In this document: positions 50,026-59,678 of the stretch, piece by piece | Numbering within the stretch: the first letter of the stretch is position 1 | Layout of the letters: each line of letters starts with the position of its first letter | Source: Herbaspirillum aquaticum | GTDB taxonomy: Bacteria > Pseudomonadota > Gammaproteobacteria > Burkholderiales > Burkholderiaceae_D | Assembly (NCBI RefSeq): GCF_002213425.1 | Contig: NZ_NJGV01000005.1 | Coordinates: 186,001-250,000, forward strand | Reading direction: 5' to 3' | DNA length: 64,000 bases | Translations under genes and position numbers: made by a program | Notes under the pieces: generated by a model | Databases searched by the model: none | The model's input: the letters and a program-made list of their open reading frames with translations, nothing else | Told to the model about the DNA's origin: nothing

Positions 50026-52656
50026 TCAATCCAGGCCTTCAAACTGCTCCGCCGGCACCGGCCTTCCGAACAGATACCCCTGGTAGCGCGTGCAACCCAG
50101 CGCCGCCAGGAACTGCTGTTGCTCTCGGGTTTCCACACCCTCGGCAATGACCTCCAGCCCCAGTGCATCGCCCAGCGTGATGACGCTCTTGGCGATGGCG
50201 ACGTCACTGGGTGCAAACAGGAGTTCGCGCACGAAGGACTGGTCGATCTTGAGCTGGTCGATGGGCAGCTTCTTGAGCAGGGACAGCGACGAATAGCCGG
50301 TCCCGAAATCATCCAGCGACAAGGCCAGGCCGTGATGCTTCAGTTCCAGCATCTTGTCGATGGTGGCCTGCACGTCATCGACCATGGCCGACTCGGTCAG
50401 CTCCAGCTTGAGGTGGCAGGGATCGGCACCGGTCGCCTTGAGCGTGTCCAGGATGCATGGCACGAAGTCCGGCTGGCGTACCTGCACGGCGCTGACGTTG
50501 ACGGCGATGACTACCGGTTGCCGTCGTCCCGGACGATTCCAGCGCACCGCCTGGCGGCAGGCCTGCTCGAAGACCCAGTGACCCAGTGGCAGGATCAGCC
50601 CCGAGGCCTCGGCCACCGGGATGAAGATGCCCGGCGAGACGCTGCCACGGAAAGGACTGTTCCAGCGCGCCAGGGCTTCCACCCCGATCAGCCGTCCGGC
50701 CTGGTCGCGCTGGGGCTGGTAGTGCAACTGGAATTGGCTGCTGCCGATGGCGCGCCGCAGGTCGCTTTCCAGTCCGGTGCGGAAATGCAGTGCCTGTTCC
50801 ATCTGCTGGTCGAACACGCAACAGGTATTGCGGCCTTTCTGCTTGGCGGCATACATGGCCAGGTCGCCCCGGCGCAGCAGGTCTTCCACGCTGGCACCAT
50901 CCCCTTGCATGAGGGTGACACCGACCGAGCAGGTGGCAAAGTGACTCAGGCCGTTCAGGTCAAAACGCTGCTCCATGGCCGCGACGATGCGCTGGCCGAA
51001 CTGCAGCGCGGCGTCTTGCACCACCTCGCTGCCAGCCTGCGGCTGCTCGCACAGCACCACGAACTCGTCGCCGCCCAGGCGCGCCACCAGGCCCTCCCCA
51101 GCCAGTTCCTTCAAACGCGCGGCGATCAGGCAGAGCAGGCGGTCGCCGATGGAATGGCCCAGGGCATCGTTGAGATCCTTGAAGTTGTCCATGTCGATGA
51201 AGAACAGCGCGGCCGCATGCCCCTGGCTGCTGGCAGCGCCGATCTTGTCGAGCAGCAGGCGGCGGTTGGGCAAGCCGGTCAGCGGATCGTAGAAGGCCAG
51301 CTGCCGGGTTTCCTCCTGCAAGCGCTTCTGGCTGCTGATATCGACCTGGGTACCCACATAGTGGCTGATACGTCCGTTCGGATCGGCTACGGCCGTGAGG
51401 GTCACCACGGCGCAGAAGGTGGCACCGTCCTTGCGCCATACCCGCAGTTCTCCTTGCCATTTGCCATCGCGCTGTACCAGCGCCCATAGCCTGGTGCGGA
51501 AATCCTCGCTGTCCTCGTCGCGCTGGCAGGGCGGCAAGCCGCCTTCAGGCAGCTCGTGCAGCCGATACCCCGTCAGTTCGGTGAAGGCTGCGTTGGCGTC
51601 CAGTACCTTGCGCCGGGCATCCATGACCCAGATGGCTTCGGAGGAATGGAAGGCGGCCGCCGCGATGCGCAGCGAGATTTCGCTCTCCTGCAGCCGGGCA
51701 GTACGGCGTGCCACTTCACGTTTGAGGTAGGCGGCAATGAGCAGGGCGCAGGCCAGCAGGAACAGGGCGCCGCCCAGCAGCCACCAGACATAGGCAGGGA
51801 TGCTGCTGTTGCCGCGCCCCCATTTGCGCAGGATGTCGAAGTAGATGGATCCCGGATCGGCCTGCCATTGGGACAGCGTGCGATCGATGGCGGCCAGGAT
51901 CTCGGGCGGCTGCTGGCGTCCGCTGACGAAGAACAGCTTGACCGGCTGGAACACGATGCTGGTGTCCGCCAGCTTGTAGCGGTCTGCCAGCATGTCGCCA
52001 GCTTGCTGGCTGGCAATGATGCCATCAATCTCGCCTGCCGAGGCCATCCGGAACCCGGCCTCGATATTGTGCAGCGGCACCAGCTGGACCTTGATGCCGG
52101 AGTTCTCGACCAGGTTGCGGAAGTAATTGGCCTGGACCGAGTTCTCCAGCAGGCCGATCTTCTTGTCCTTGAGATCGAAGACCGAATTGATGGCCACCGA
52201 GCGGTTGCGATAGAGGATGGACCAGCTGTAGAGCGCCGGCACCGCCGGGAATTGCAGCACCTTGGCACGCTGCTCATTCCAGGCCACGTCGGGCAACAAG
52301 TCGAGCTGGCCGCTTTCCACCTGTTGCAGGCAGGCCTGCCATTCGCAGGGGACGAAGCGCAGCTGCCAGTGTTCGCGTTCGGCGATCAGGCGGATCAGGT
52401 CGATGTGCAGGCCGGTGGCCGTGCCTTCGCCGTCGAAAAAGATCTTGGGGGGATTCTGGTAGACCCCGACCGTGAGGAGCTTGGCAGGGGGAGAGGCGGA
52501 GTTGGGAGACGCTGTCTGTGCGCAGGCCGCCATCGAGCTGCAACAGATGAGCAGCCATAGCAGCGCTCGTGAGAGCCTGGTGCGCAAGCGCCTCGAACGG
52601 CGCGCCGATGCCGTCCTGTCCCCTGTCGCAGCCAGAATGGGTACTGGAATCTTCAT
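50026..52656 (-). CDS. Periplasmic-binding-domain PAS-GGDEF-EAL protein
   Basis: An 876-residue inner-membrane protein. It has a signal/TM segment (about 28-46), a periplasmic amino-acid-binding-like SBP_bac_3 domain (about 58-285, LLTVGVYQNPPKIFFDGEG), TM2 (about 293-312), PAS/PAC, and then GGDEF and EAL domains. RLGGDEFVVL (about 523), VEALARW (about 657), ELTESAMV and DDFGTGYSS are intact. A small molecule sensed in the periplasm probably sets c-di-GMP synthesis or breakdown. No binding-protein-dependent transporter lies next to it. Confidence 0.94.
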   Translation of the reverse strand: MKIPVPILAATGDRTASARRSRRLRTRLSRALLWLLICCSSMAACAQTASPNSASPPAKLLTVGVYQNPPKIFFDGEGTATGLHIDLIRLIAEREHWQLRFVPCEWQACLQQVESGQLDLLPDVAWNEQRAKVLQFPAVPALYSWSILYRNRSVAINSVFDLKDKKIGLLENSVQANYFRNLVENSGIKVQLVPLHNIEAGFRMASAGEIDGIIASQQAGDMLADRYKLADTSIVFQPVKLFFVSGRQQPPEILAAIDRTLSQWQADPGSIYFDILRKWGRGNSSIPAYVWWLLGGALFLLACALLIAAYLKREVARRTARLQESEISLRIAAAAFHSSEAIWVMDARRKVLDANAAFTELTGYRLHELPEGGLPPCQRDEDSEDFRTRLWALVQRDGKWQGELRVWRKDGATFCAVVTLTAVADPNGRISHYVGTQVDISSQKRLQEETRQLAFYDPLTGLPNRRLLLDKIGAASSQGHAAALFFIDMDNFKDLNDALGHSIGDRLLCLIAARLKELAGEGLVARLGGDEFVVLCEQPQAGSEVVQDAALQFGQRIVAAMEQRFDLNGLSHFATCSVGVTLMQGDGASVEDLLRRGDLAMYAAKQKGRNTCCVFDQQMEQALHFRTGLESDLRRAIGSSQFQLHYQPQRDQAGRLIGVEALARWNSPFRGSVSPGIFIPVAEASGLILPLGHWVFEQACRQAVRWNRPGRRQPVVIAVNVSAVQVRQPDFVPCILDTLKATGADPCHLKLELTESAMVDDVQATIDKMLELKHHGLALSLDDFGTGYSSLSLLKKLPIDQLKIDQSFVRELLFAPSDVAIAKSVITLGDALGLEVIAEGVETREQQQFLAALGCTRYQGYLFGRPVPAEQFEGLD

Positions 52657-52756
52657 GTTGCCTGCGCCTGTCCCTGATTGGTTTTTTGTCTACTTTATAG
52701 GACATCCAACCAAATGGAAACCCTTATCGGCGCAGGCCACCCCTGCGAGGGTGCGA

Positions 52757-53938
52757 TCAGAAGAAGCCCTGGGTCGGCAGCCTCACCTGGTTCACGCTCA
52801 GGTTGCCCAGGGCGTAGGCCTTGTGCGAGGTGGGGTTGTGGGTGGAGATGGTGCGGATGTTGCGCCAGTGGCGATCCAGGTTGAACTGGGTCAGCGTGGC
52901 CGAGGCCCCGGCGATATCGAACAGCGCCGTGGCTGCGTGATGGGCGATGCGGTCCACCGTGATCTTGGCGCGGGCGGCAGCGGCGGCTGCATCCTGCAGG
53001 CGATCATCGGCGTCGGCCGCATTGGCCTTCAGGGCGGCGTAGGCGCGGTCGGCTTCGGCGGCGGCGGCCAGTACCACGGCGCGGGTGGCGAAGGCGTCGG
53101 CATCGCGCTCGCCGAGGGCAGTCAACAGGATGGGATCCTGTGCGGCCGAGGGCGTGGGTGCATAGTAGTAGTTGCGCTTGCGCTTGCCCAGCAGGGCAGC
53201 GCCGTCACGGGCCACGGCGCTGACCACGCCGGCGATCACCGAGGTCAGGAAGAGCTGCGCGATGGTCGAACCGAAGACGGCCTGGCGTACCGGCACCTGG
53301 TCCGGCAGGACCACTTCATCGGCGGCCACCACCACGTTTTCGAAGACGGTCGTGCCACTGCCCGTCAGGCGCTGGCCCATGCCGAACCAGTCGTCGACGG
53401 TCTGCACCCCTTCACGCTGGCGGGGCAGCAGGACCACCGCGCGGCGGCCATCTTCCACCGACACGGTCACATGCAGCCAGTCGGCGAAGAGCGAGCCGGT
53501 GGAGTAGAACTTCTGGCCGTTGAGGACGTAGTGATCGCCCTGGCGCACCAGGCGCGTGGCCAGCGGTGCATTGCCACCGATCTGGGGCTGGCCCAGCTCG
53601 GTGTGGGAGGCCCCGACCAGATCACCGGCGCGCACGCGTTCGCGCAGGCGCTGCACGCCGGCGTGCTGCAGGGGCGCATTGAGCAGGCGTTCGAGGGCGA
53701 CGTGGTGATTGCGCCAGATGTGGGCCACGTTGGGATCAGCCGCACCCAGCTGGATGGCCGTGGCTAGCGTTTCGACGAAGGTGGCGCCGCCACCGCCGTA
53801 GCCGGCGTCCAGGCGGCCGGCACCGAAACCGGTGGCCTTGATCTCGGCGATCACGTCAAAGGGTTGCTCGCGCTGGGCATCGCGCTGGGCAGCGCCATCG
53901 GCGATACGTTGCAGGAGGTCGGGAGGGATTTTGCTCAT
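52757..53938 (-). CDS. SfnB/DszC-like flavin-dependent monooxygenase (acyl-CoA dehydrogenase fold)
   Basis: A 393-residue protein of the acyl-CoA dehydrogenase fold. It belongs to the sulfur-acquisition branch (SfnB, DszC) rather than the fatty-acid enzymes: HTELGQP and LNGQKFYSTGSLFADWLHV at the FMN site, GSGTTVFENVVV, and a C-terminal HNPTSHKAYALGN. Such enzymes oxidise sulfones or related organosulfur compounds with reduced flavin from a partner. Downstream of a TauABC-like operon, it probably releases sulfur under sulfate limitation. No flavin reductase gene is in the window. Confidence 0.88.
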   Translation of the reverse strand: MSKIPPDLLQRIADGAAQRDAQREQPFDVIAEIKATGFGAGRLDAGYGGGGATFVETLATAIQLGAADPNVAHIWRNHHVALERLLNAPLQHAGVQRLRERVRAGDLVGASHTELGQPQIGGNAPLATRLVRQGDHYVLNGQKFYSTGSLFADWLHVTVSVEDGRRAVVLLPRQREGVQTVDDWFGMGQRLTGSGTTVFENVVVAADEVVLPDQVPVRQAVFGSTIAQLFLTSVIAGVVSAVARDGAALLGKRKRNYYYAPTPSAAQDPILLTALGERDADAFATRAVVLAAAAEADRAYAALKANAADADDRLQDAAAAAARAKITVDRIAHHAATALFDIAGASATLTQFNLDRHWRNIRTISTHNPTSHKAYALGNLSVNQVRLPTQGFF

Positions 53939-54070
53939 GAGGTCATGTCCGGTGTCGGCCTTGCGGCGGATGGCAAGGATGCGGACATCATAGGGTCACG
54001 AGGCGCAGGACCAAACTGCGAATTTCTTCTTAGCTTGCGCGGGCGGCGCATACTGCCGCCCGCGCTGCCT

Positions 54071-55249
54071 TCAGCGGCTGCGCAAGCCGGCAATGAACGC
54101 CAGCCCGAGGGCGGCCGCCCCGATCAGGAAAGTGCTGAGATGATGGCCGTTGCTGACCGCATAGAGCGCAGAGTAAGCATAGCCTCCCAGCGCCTGGGCC
54201 AGTGCAAAGGCGACCGTGAGCCGGCTCCAGATGGCCTCGCGCGCATGGGCGTCGTCGCTCAGGCCATGCAGCCGTGCCAGCGCCAGCGGCACCACCCCGG
54301 CGGGGAAGGAACCGATGATCACGGCCAGTACCATGAGCGCCGCCAGCTGACTGACCAGCCCCAATGCCAGCACCGCCAGCAGTTGTACGCCGAACGCCGC
54401 CAGCATTGAAGAACGTGCGCCCCAGCGGTCCGCTGCCCAGCCGTAGAGCAGTGGACCGACCGAGGCACCGATCCCATAGGCCACCCAGGTCGCTGCGCCC
54501 AATGCAGTCCCATGGTTCAGCTCGCGGGCGATGTAATCCACCAGGAACAGCATTTCCGGCACCAGCCCCAGCGCGGCCAGGGCGTACTGCACGAAGAGCA
54601 GGCGCAATGCCGGGGATAGGGGCGCCTTTTTCATGGAGGTCATGCTGCGCACTGCCGTGTGATCGTGTGCCGGCCAGGCAAACCAGCTGGCCGCCGTCAA
54701 CAGCAGGGCCAGGCCGCCCAATGCCAGCCAGGTCGCCTGCAGACTCAACGACAGCATCAGCGGCACCACCGTCCCGGAGAGGATCACGCCGATACCGATC
54801 CCGAAGAAGATCGCTCCGCTGGCCAATCCACGCTTGCTGTGCGGTACCCGGTGTAGCACGACCCCCGAGACCAGCACCATGATGGCGCCACCGGCGATCC
54901 CCGAAAGCAGGCGCCAGCAGAAGAACCAGACCTGCGACAAGGGAAACGCACAGCCGATGAAGGACACGGAGGCCAGCAGCGTCATCAGCCGCAGCACGGC
55001 CACCGGACTCTGATAGCGCGCCATGGCGCGGCCCGAGAAAGCACCGACCAGGTAGCCGGCCAGGTTGGCCGCGCCCAGGTAGGCCGCCTGGGAGGCATCA
55101 AACCATTGCGCGTGGATCATCACCGGCAACAGCGGCGTATAGCCGAAGCGCGCCAATCCGATACCGACCAGGCTGGCCACCAGACCGGCAAAAATGGCCG
55201 GCACGTAGCCCGTGGCTGCAGCGCCCGAAGGCGCGGGGGAGGAAGCCAT
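54071..55249 (-). CDS. YbfB/YjiJ-family MFS transporter
   Basis: A 392-residue carrier with 12 TM helices. The first helix (ASLVGIGLARFGYTPLLPVM) is the signature of the YbfB/YjiJ branch, and SGIAGGAIMVLVSG and GRAMARYQSPVAVLR follow. The C-terminal half has GPLLYGWAADRWGARSSM, a motif-A-like loop. It sits 12 nt after the metallo-hydrolase gene and 133 nt before the monooxygenase. It may take up or export an organosulfur compound; the substrate is unknown. Confidence 0.92.
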   Translation of the reverse strand: MASSPAPSGAAATGYVPAIFAGLVASLVGIGLARFGYTPLLPVMIHAQWFDASQAAYLGAANLAGYLVGAFSGRAMARYQSPVAVLRLMTLLASVSFIGCAFPLSQVWFFCWRLLSGIAGGAIMVLVSGVVLHRVPHSKRGLASGAIFFGIGIGVILSGTVVPLMLSLSLQATWLALGGLALLLTAASWFAWPAHDHTAVRSMTSMKKAPLSPALRLLFVQYALAALGLVPEMLFLVDYIARELNHGTALGAATWVAYGIGASVGPLLYGWAADRWGARSSMLAAFGVQLLAVLALGLVSQLAALMVLAVIIGSFPAGVVPLALARLHGLSDDAHAREAIWSRLTVAFALAQALGGYAYSALYAVSNGHHLSTFLIGAAALGLAFIAGLRSR

Positions 55250-55260
55250 GCCTGCGCCGC

Positions 55261-56265
55261 TCAGCGCACCAGCGCGTAGTTGATCGGCACCCAGCGATAG
55301 CCACTGCCGTCCTTGACGATATGGCCGATGCCGGGGAAGGACAGGTGGGCGGCCGCGATCAGTTCCTTGGCGTCGGCGACGGCATCGAAGGCCTTGCGGC
55401 GATCCTGCTGGGCTTCCTTCTCATCGGTATCGAAGCCGATGGTAATGTCGGGCTGCGGGAACTGCACCGCGGCCACGTGGATCATGTCGCCCACGATCAG
55501 GAGTCGTTGGCCCTTGCTGCTGACCAGGTAGGCGTTGTGTCCGGGCGTATGGCCATAGTTGGCCACGCTGGAAATGCCGGGTTGCAGTTGCGTGTCACCC
55601 TCGAACGGACGGAACTTGCCGGCGGCGATATAGGGCTTGAGGGACTTTTCGGCGACCTCGAAGAATTCCTGGTTGATGGGGCTGGCCTGGGCCTTGTTGG
55701 CGGGATTGAGCCAGTACTCGGCGTCTTTCTTGTCGGCCCGCACCACAGCCTTGGGGAAGACGCGCTTGCCCTTGTGGGTCAGGCCGGCTTCATGGTCCGG
55801 ATGCAGGTGGGTCAGGTAGACCTCGTCGACCTGCTCGGGGCGGTAGCCGGCCGCCTTCAGGCTGGTGAGCAGGTGGCCGCTGTCGGCATCAAGCACGCCG
55901 CCGGCGCCGGTATCGATGAGGATCAGCTTCTTGCCGGTATTGACCAGGAAGGCGTTGACCGATGTCTCGACCGGATCGCTGACGAAGGCAGCCTGCAGGC
56001 GTTGCTCCAGGTCTTCCTTGCTGATGCCGCGCAGCATCTTGCCGGCTGGCAGGCGGTTGGTCCCATCGGAGAGCGCGGTGACTTCGATGTCGCCGATCAT
56101 GGTGCGATAGAAGCCCGGCTGGTTCTTGTGCAGCGGCGCTTCGGCGTAAGCAGCATGCACCACGGCCAGGGCGATGAGGGCAGCAGTGGCCGCCGCCAGC
56201 GGACGCAGCAGCGCGGAACGAGAGCGGGAGGGAGTGGGTGAAACTGCCCGTAATGAACGATGCAT
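55261..56265 (-). CDS. Exported metallo-beta-lactamase-fold hydrolase
   Basis: A 334-residue protein with a long signal peptide (about residues 1-41, LAAATAALIALAVVHAAYA) and the MBL metal site HLHPDH (about 156), plus GHTPGHN, IVGDMIHV and a final histidine (FPGIGHIV). Both zinc sites look complete. The ATG at 56265 follows GAGGAGTC. Periplasmic MBL hydrolases of this type include lactonase-like and other esterase activities. Its place between a sulfonate transporter and an MFS carrier suggests metabolism of an imported compound. The substrate cannot be told. Confidence 0.9.
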   Translation of the reverse strand: MHRSLRAVSPTPSRSRSALLRPLAAATAALIALAVVHAAYAEAPLHKNQPGFYRTMIGDIEVTALSDGTNRLPAGKMLRGISKEDLEQRLQAAFVSDPVETSVNAFLVNTGKKLILIDTGAGGVLDADSGHLLTSLKAAGYRPEQVDEVYLTHLHPDHEAGLTHKGKRVFPKAVVRADKKDAEYWLNPANKAQASPINQEFFEVAEKSLKPYIAAGKFRPFEGDTQLQPGISSVANYGHTPGHNAYLVSSKGQRLLIVGDMIHVAAVQFPQPDITIGFDTDEKEAQQDRRKAFDAVADAKELIAAAHLSFPGIGHIVKDGSGYRWVPINYALVR

Positions 56266-56533
56266 GGCAAGACTCCTCGGAGAGCGGCAACGCGGCACAG
56301 GCCGCCACGCCAGACTTGCGCAGGCAGTGAAGGCGGTAGCAAGACCGGCGAAGCAGGGAATGGGCCGCCGTAGTGGCGGGGGACGGGGAGGAGTGTGCGC
56401 AGCAGCGGCTGCGGTGTCTAGCTATACGAAAGGATAGGTGGACGGCCCTGTTGGCCCGCGAATGACCGGCGCTGTCGCTTTCTGCTCACGCCCATCATCC
56501 GCCGCTGGTGGAAAGCAGGCTGGTCCGATGGCC

Positions 56534-57415
56534 TCAGTTCTTGCCCTTCCAGGGAACCAGCGCGCGTTCCAGCAGGCGCATGCCATAGCTGAAGGCGAAG
56601 GCGCAGGTGGCAATCAAGGCGATGCCGACGAAGACTGCATCGGTTGCCAGGAAGTGGGAGGCCGACATGATCATGTAGCCGATGCCGCGATTGGCTGCAA
56701 TCAGCTCGGCCGCCACCAGGGTGCTCCAGCCCACGCCCAGCGCAATGCGGATACCGGTCAGGATTTCCGGCAGGGCCGAGGGCAGGACGATCTCGACCAG
56801 CAGTTGCCAGCGCGTCGCGCCCAGTGAGAGCGCCGCATTGACCCGTTCCAGCGGCAGCGAGCGCCCCCCCGCCTGCGCCGACAGCACCACGGGTGCAAAC
56901 ATGGCCAGGGTCAGCAGGGTGATCTTGGAGGCTTCGCCGATGCCCAGCCAGATGATCATCAAGGGCAGGTAAGCCAGCGGCGGCAGGGGCCAATAAAATT
57001 CAATCGGGGTATCGAGCACGCCCTTGACCCAGCGATTGAGCCCCATCAGCAGACCCACCGGAATGCCCAGCGAAACCGCAATGACGCCGGCGGTGAGGAT
57101 GCGCAGCAGGCTTGCACCCACGTGCTCGGTCAGGGTGGCATTGGCGTAGCCGTCTTCCCAGATGCCCTGGGCCACATGGATGACCTCGGAAGGGGTAGGC
57201 AGGAACAGGTGCGGCACCCAGCCGGTCTGCGCGATGAGCCACCACAGCGCCAGGATGGCGATGCCGGCGGCCACGCTGATACGTACCGTGGAGCCTTCGC
57301 CGATGCCGACGCTGCGCATCTTGACCAGGCGCGGTGGCGCGCTGGCCGCGGGTGGAGCCGATGTCCCTGCGCGCAGGGAATCCAGCAGGGGGAGGGGTTG
57401 GACTTGGTCGCTCAT
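56534..57415 (-). CDS. tauC: Taurine/sulfonate ABC transporter permease
   Basis: A 293-residue SsuC/TauC-type permease. About six TM helices follow a hydrophilic N-terminus of about 45 residues, with the EAA-type loop [20 protein letters not shown] and the typical C-terminal [12 protein letters not shown]. It overlaps the ATPase gene by 4 nt (ATGA). Family members import aliphatic sulfonates, taurine or related compounds. A 268-nt gap separates it from the metallo-hydrolase gene. Confidence 0.88.
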   Translation of the reverse strand: MSDQVQPLPLLDSLRAGTSAPPAASAPPRLVKMRSVGIGEGSTVRISVAAGIAILALWWLIAQTGWVPHLFLPTPSEVIHVAQGIWEDGYANATLTEHVGASLLRILTAGVIAVSLGIPVGLLMGLNRWVKGVLDTPIEFYWPLPPLAYLPLMIIWLGIGEASKITLLTLAMFAPVVLSAQAGGRSLPLERVNAALSLGATRWQLLVEIVLPSALPEILTGIRIALGVGWSTLVAAELIAANRGIGYMIMSASHFLATDAVFVGIALIATCAFAFSYGMRLLERALVPWKGKN

Positions 57416-58197
57416 GATGTGACGAGGTCTTCGGACTGGTGGACGATGGCGCGAATTTCTTCACGCAATTGTGCAAAGGCAGGTTCGGTCTTGATGGCCC
57501 GGGCATCGCCCTCGGCTACAAAACGGCGCACGAAATCGGTCTCGAAACGCGCTACGATGCGGCCCGGGCGCGGTGACATCACGATTACCTCGGTGCCCAG
57601 GAAAAGCGCTTCCTCGATGGAGTGCGTGATGAAGAAGACCTGCTTGCCCGTGCGTGCCCAGACCGATACCAGCAGCTCCTGCATCTGTTCGCGGGTCATG
57701 CTGTCGAGTGCACCGAAGGGTTCGTCCATCAGCAGGATCTTGGGGTCCGGGGCCAAAGCGCGGGCCAGGCCCACGCGCTGGCGCATGCCGCCCGAGAGTT
57801 CGTAGGGGGCAGCCTTGGCGAAGTCCTGCAGTCCTACCAGGCGCAACAACTCCTGCGCACGGTCGCGGCTTTCATTGCGCGGCACGCCTGCAAACTTCAG
57901 GCCCAGGGCGACATTGTCCAGCACCGATTTCCAGGGCAGCAGGCTGTCCTTCTGGAACACTACGCCACGCTCGGCACCGGGTCCGGAGACCGGTTTGCCG
58001 TCGAGGGTGATGCTGCCTTCGGAGAGCGGCAGGAATCCGGCCATGGCATTGAGCAAGGTCGACTTGCCGCAGCCCGAGGTGCCCAGCGCGACCACGAAGC
58101 CGCGTTCAGGAATATCCAGCGAGACCCGGTCAAGCGCATGGACCACCTGTTTGTCCCGGCCGGCAAAGAAGACGCTGGCGTTTTCTACTTTCAACAT
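57412..58197 (-). CDS. tauB: Taurine/sulfonate ABC transporter ATP-binding protein
   Basis: A 261-residue importer ATPase of the SsuB/TauB/NrtD group. It has Walker [10 protein letters not shown] (about residue 38), Q-loop [10 protein letters not shown], signature LSGGMRQR, Walker [13 protein letters not shown] and the switch histidine in FITHSIEEA. The ATG at 58197 ([11 protein letters not shown]) is preferred over the in-frame 58257, which would nearly reach the binding-protein gene. It lies 92 nt after that gene and overlaps the permease gene. Confidence 0.88.
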   Translation of the reverse strand: MLKVENASVFFAGRDKQVVHALDRVSLDIPERGFVVALGTSGCGKSTLLNAMAGFLPLSEGSITLDGKPVSGPGAERGVVFQKDSLLPWKSVLDNVALGLKFAGVPRNESRDRAQELLRLVGLQDFAKAAPYELSGGMRQRVGLARALAPDPKILLMDEPFGALDSMTREQMQELLVSVWARTGKQVFFITHSIEEALFLGTEVIVMSPRPGRIVARFETDFVRRFVAEGDARAIKTEPAFAQLREEIRAIVHQSEDLVTS

Positions 58198-58289
58198 GGT
58201 GTGTTCTTTCCAAACCGTGCAAGCGCAAGCGCCGTGCGACAGGGTGGCTATCGGCACGACGGGCTTGCAGACGGTATCGACGGGGAGGC

Positions 58290-59300
58290 TTACTTCAGGC
58301 CAGTCACCGCCGTTGGGGTGACGAAGGCAGCATAGCTGGACAGCACGTCCGAGATCTTCTTCTGTTCCTTCAGGAACACTGCAGTTTCCTTGAGGATCTT
58401 GGCCAGGCCCGAGTTTTCACCGCCACCCAGCCAGGCCGGCGAGGCTTGGGCGCTGACCGGCACCAGGTTCAGGTTCTGCAGGCCCGAAGCCTGGTCGGCC
58501 GGGGTGCCGCCGAGCAGCTTGGCCAGCAGGCGTGCGTTCTCGCTATCCTTGTTCCAGGCAGCCTTGTCGTTCTGAAAGGACAGGCTGGCCTTGTCGATCA
58601 CGGCGCTGAAGGTCTTCAGGAATTCAGGATGTTCCTTGGCAAAGGAGCCAGTGGCGATCCAGGCCGAGAAGGTCGGCGCGCCCTTGTCGGCCACATCCTT
58701 GGAGGTCACCAGGACCTTGCCGTTTTTCTTCAGTTCGGTCAGAGCCGGGTCCCAGACGAACCCGCCGTCGATGTCGCCGCGATTGTAGGCGGCCACGATT
58801 TCAGGCTGCGGAATGGCAAAGACCTTCACATCCTTCTCTGTCCACCCCTGGCTCTTGATCAGCGCCAGCAACTGGTAATGGTCGGTGGAAACGGGGGCGG
58901 CGGCCAGCTTCTTGCCCTTCAGGTCGGCAACGCTGTTGATGCCCGAACCATTGCGCACCACCAAGGCCTCATCGGTCCCGGAGATCGAGGCGAGGTAGAA
59001 GGCCTTGACGTCAAGACCGCGCGAAGCCGCTGCGGCCAGCGGGCTCGAGCCCACGTAGCCCACCTGCACATCGCCACCGGCGATGGCCGCGATCACGTCG
59101 GCGCCGGAATTGAACTTGCGGAAGTCGATCTTCTTGCCGGTGGCCTTTTCGAATTCACCGTTGGCGATGGCCAGCGACGATGGCAGAGCATCGCTCTGGT
59201 AGCCGACGACGACGGGCTTGTCGGCTGCACCTGCGGCTGTGGCTCCGGTCAGCAGCAGGGCGGCGATGGCGGTGTTGAATGCTCTTCTTGTGATGTGCAT
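58290..59300 (-). CDS. tauA: Taurine ABC transporter substrate-binding protein
   Basis: A 336-residue periplasmic binding protein with a signal peptide ([20 protein letters not shown], cleavage near AA-DK) and the TauA/SsuA-type motifs [35 protein letters not shown] and [12 protein letters not shown]. The ATG at 59300 follows AGGAACAGACC. It is the first gene of the tauABC-like operon. The taurine assignment is from family resemblance; no tauD dioxygenase is present here, so another sulfonate is possible. Confidence 0.88.
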   Translation of the reverse strand: MHITRRAFNTAIAALLLTGATAAGAADKPVVVGYQSDALPSSLAIANGEFEKATGKKIDFRKFNSGADVIAAIAGGDVQVGYVGSSPLAAAASRGLDVKAFYLASISGTDEALVVRNGSGINSVADLKGKKLAAAPVSTDHYQLLALIKSQGWTEKDVKVFAIPQPEIVAAYNRGDIDGGFVWDPALTELKKNGKVLVTSKDVADKGAPTFSAWIATGSFAKEHPEFLKTFSAVIDKASLSFQNDKAAWNKDSENARLLAKLLGGTPADQASGLQNLNLVPVSAQASPAWLGGGENSGLAKILKETAVFLKEQKKISDVLSSYAAFVTPTAVTGLK

Positions 59301-59351
59301 GGTCTGTTCCTGTTCTTGGTTTAATGGGCGCGCAGGCTTGCGTCGTTGAGG

Positions 59352-59380
59352 AGTATGCAAAGCGCGCACGGCTTGCACAA
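59352..59380 (-). promoter_or_regulatory. Candidate tauA promoter
   Basis: On the minus strand TTGTGC (59375-59380) and CATACT (59352-59357) have a 17-nt spacer. The matches to consensus are only 3 and 4 of 6, as expected for an activator-dependent promoter such as one controlled by CysB or Cbl. Confidence 0.3.
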
Positions 59381-59387
59381 CGACCGT

Positions 59388-59416
59388 TTTCGCGGTTCCT
59401 TATGCGGATTTCGCGG
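59388..59416. repeat. Direct repeat TTTCGCGG x2 upstream of the tauA promoter
   Basis: TTTCGCGG occurs at 59388-59395 and 59409-59416, exactly 21 bp (two helical turns) apart and just upstream of the candidate -35. The spacing suits a regulator bound on one face of DNA. Confidence 0.4.
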
Positions 59417-59579
59417 ATGACCCTTTGCGAGCCCTGCAGTTCGCGCAGCAGGCGCCGGGTGTCAAGTGTCAGCGGCGGCAGCCGCATCATCGACGGGATG
59501 CCGGCGAAGCACGGTTTCAAAAAGCCGGTGATTGGGGGGGAGGAAGTCGTTCATGAAAAATACCAGCAAGGAGGGCGCG

Positions 59580-59678
59580 ATGAGCAAGGGCACTCATGGC
59601 CAAAGCCTGCAGCCTGGTCATCGGCGCGTCCTCTTTCAACCAAGAAAAATGCCATTGCCAATGCGGAGAACAACTTGA
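59580..59678 (+). CDS. Possible small basic protein, 32 aa
   Basis: ATG at 59580 follows AAGGAGGGCGCG, a near-perfect ribosome site. The ORF MSKGTHGQSLQPGHRRVLFQ... ends after 32 residues at TGA 59676-59678 and is rich in Arg, Gln and Pro. An in-frame ATG at 59553, itself preceded by GGAGGAAG, would give 41 residues. It lies alone on the plus strand. Chance cannot be excluded. Confidence 0.3.
   Translation: MSKGTHGQSLQPGHRRVLFQPRKMPLPMRRTT

Noticed and set aside
52731..52747. CGCAGG-CCACC-CCTGCG hairpin just after the monooxygenase stop
   Set aside because: Only a 6-bp stem without a following T-run; possible weak terminator but not convincing.
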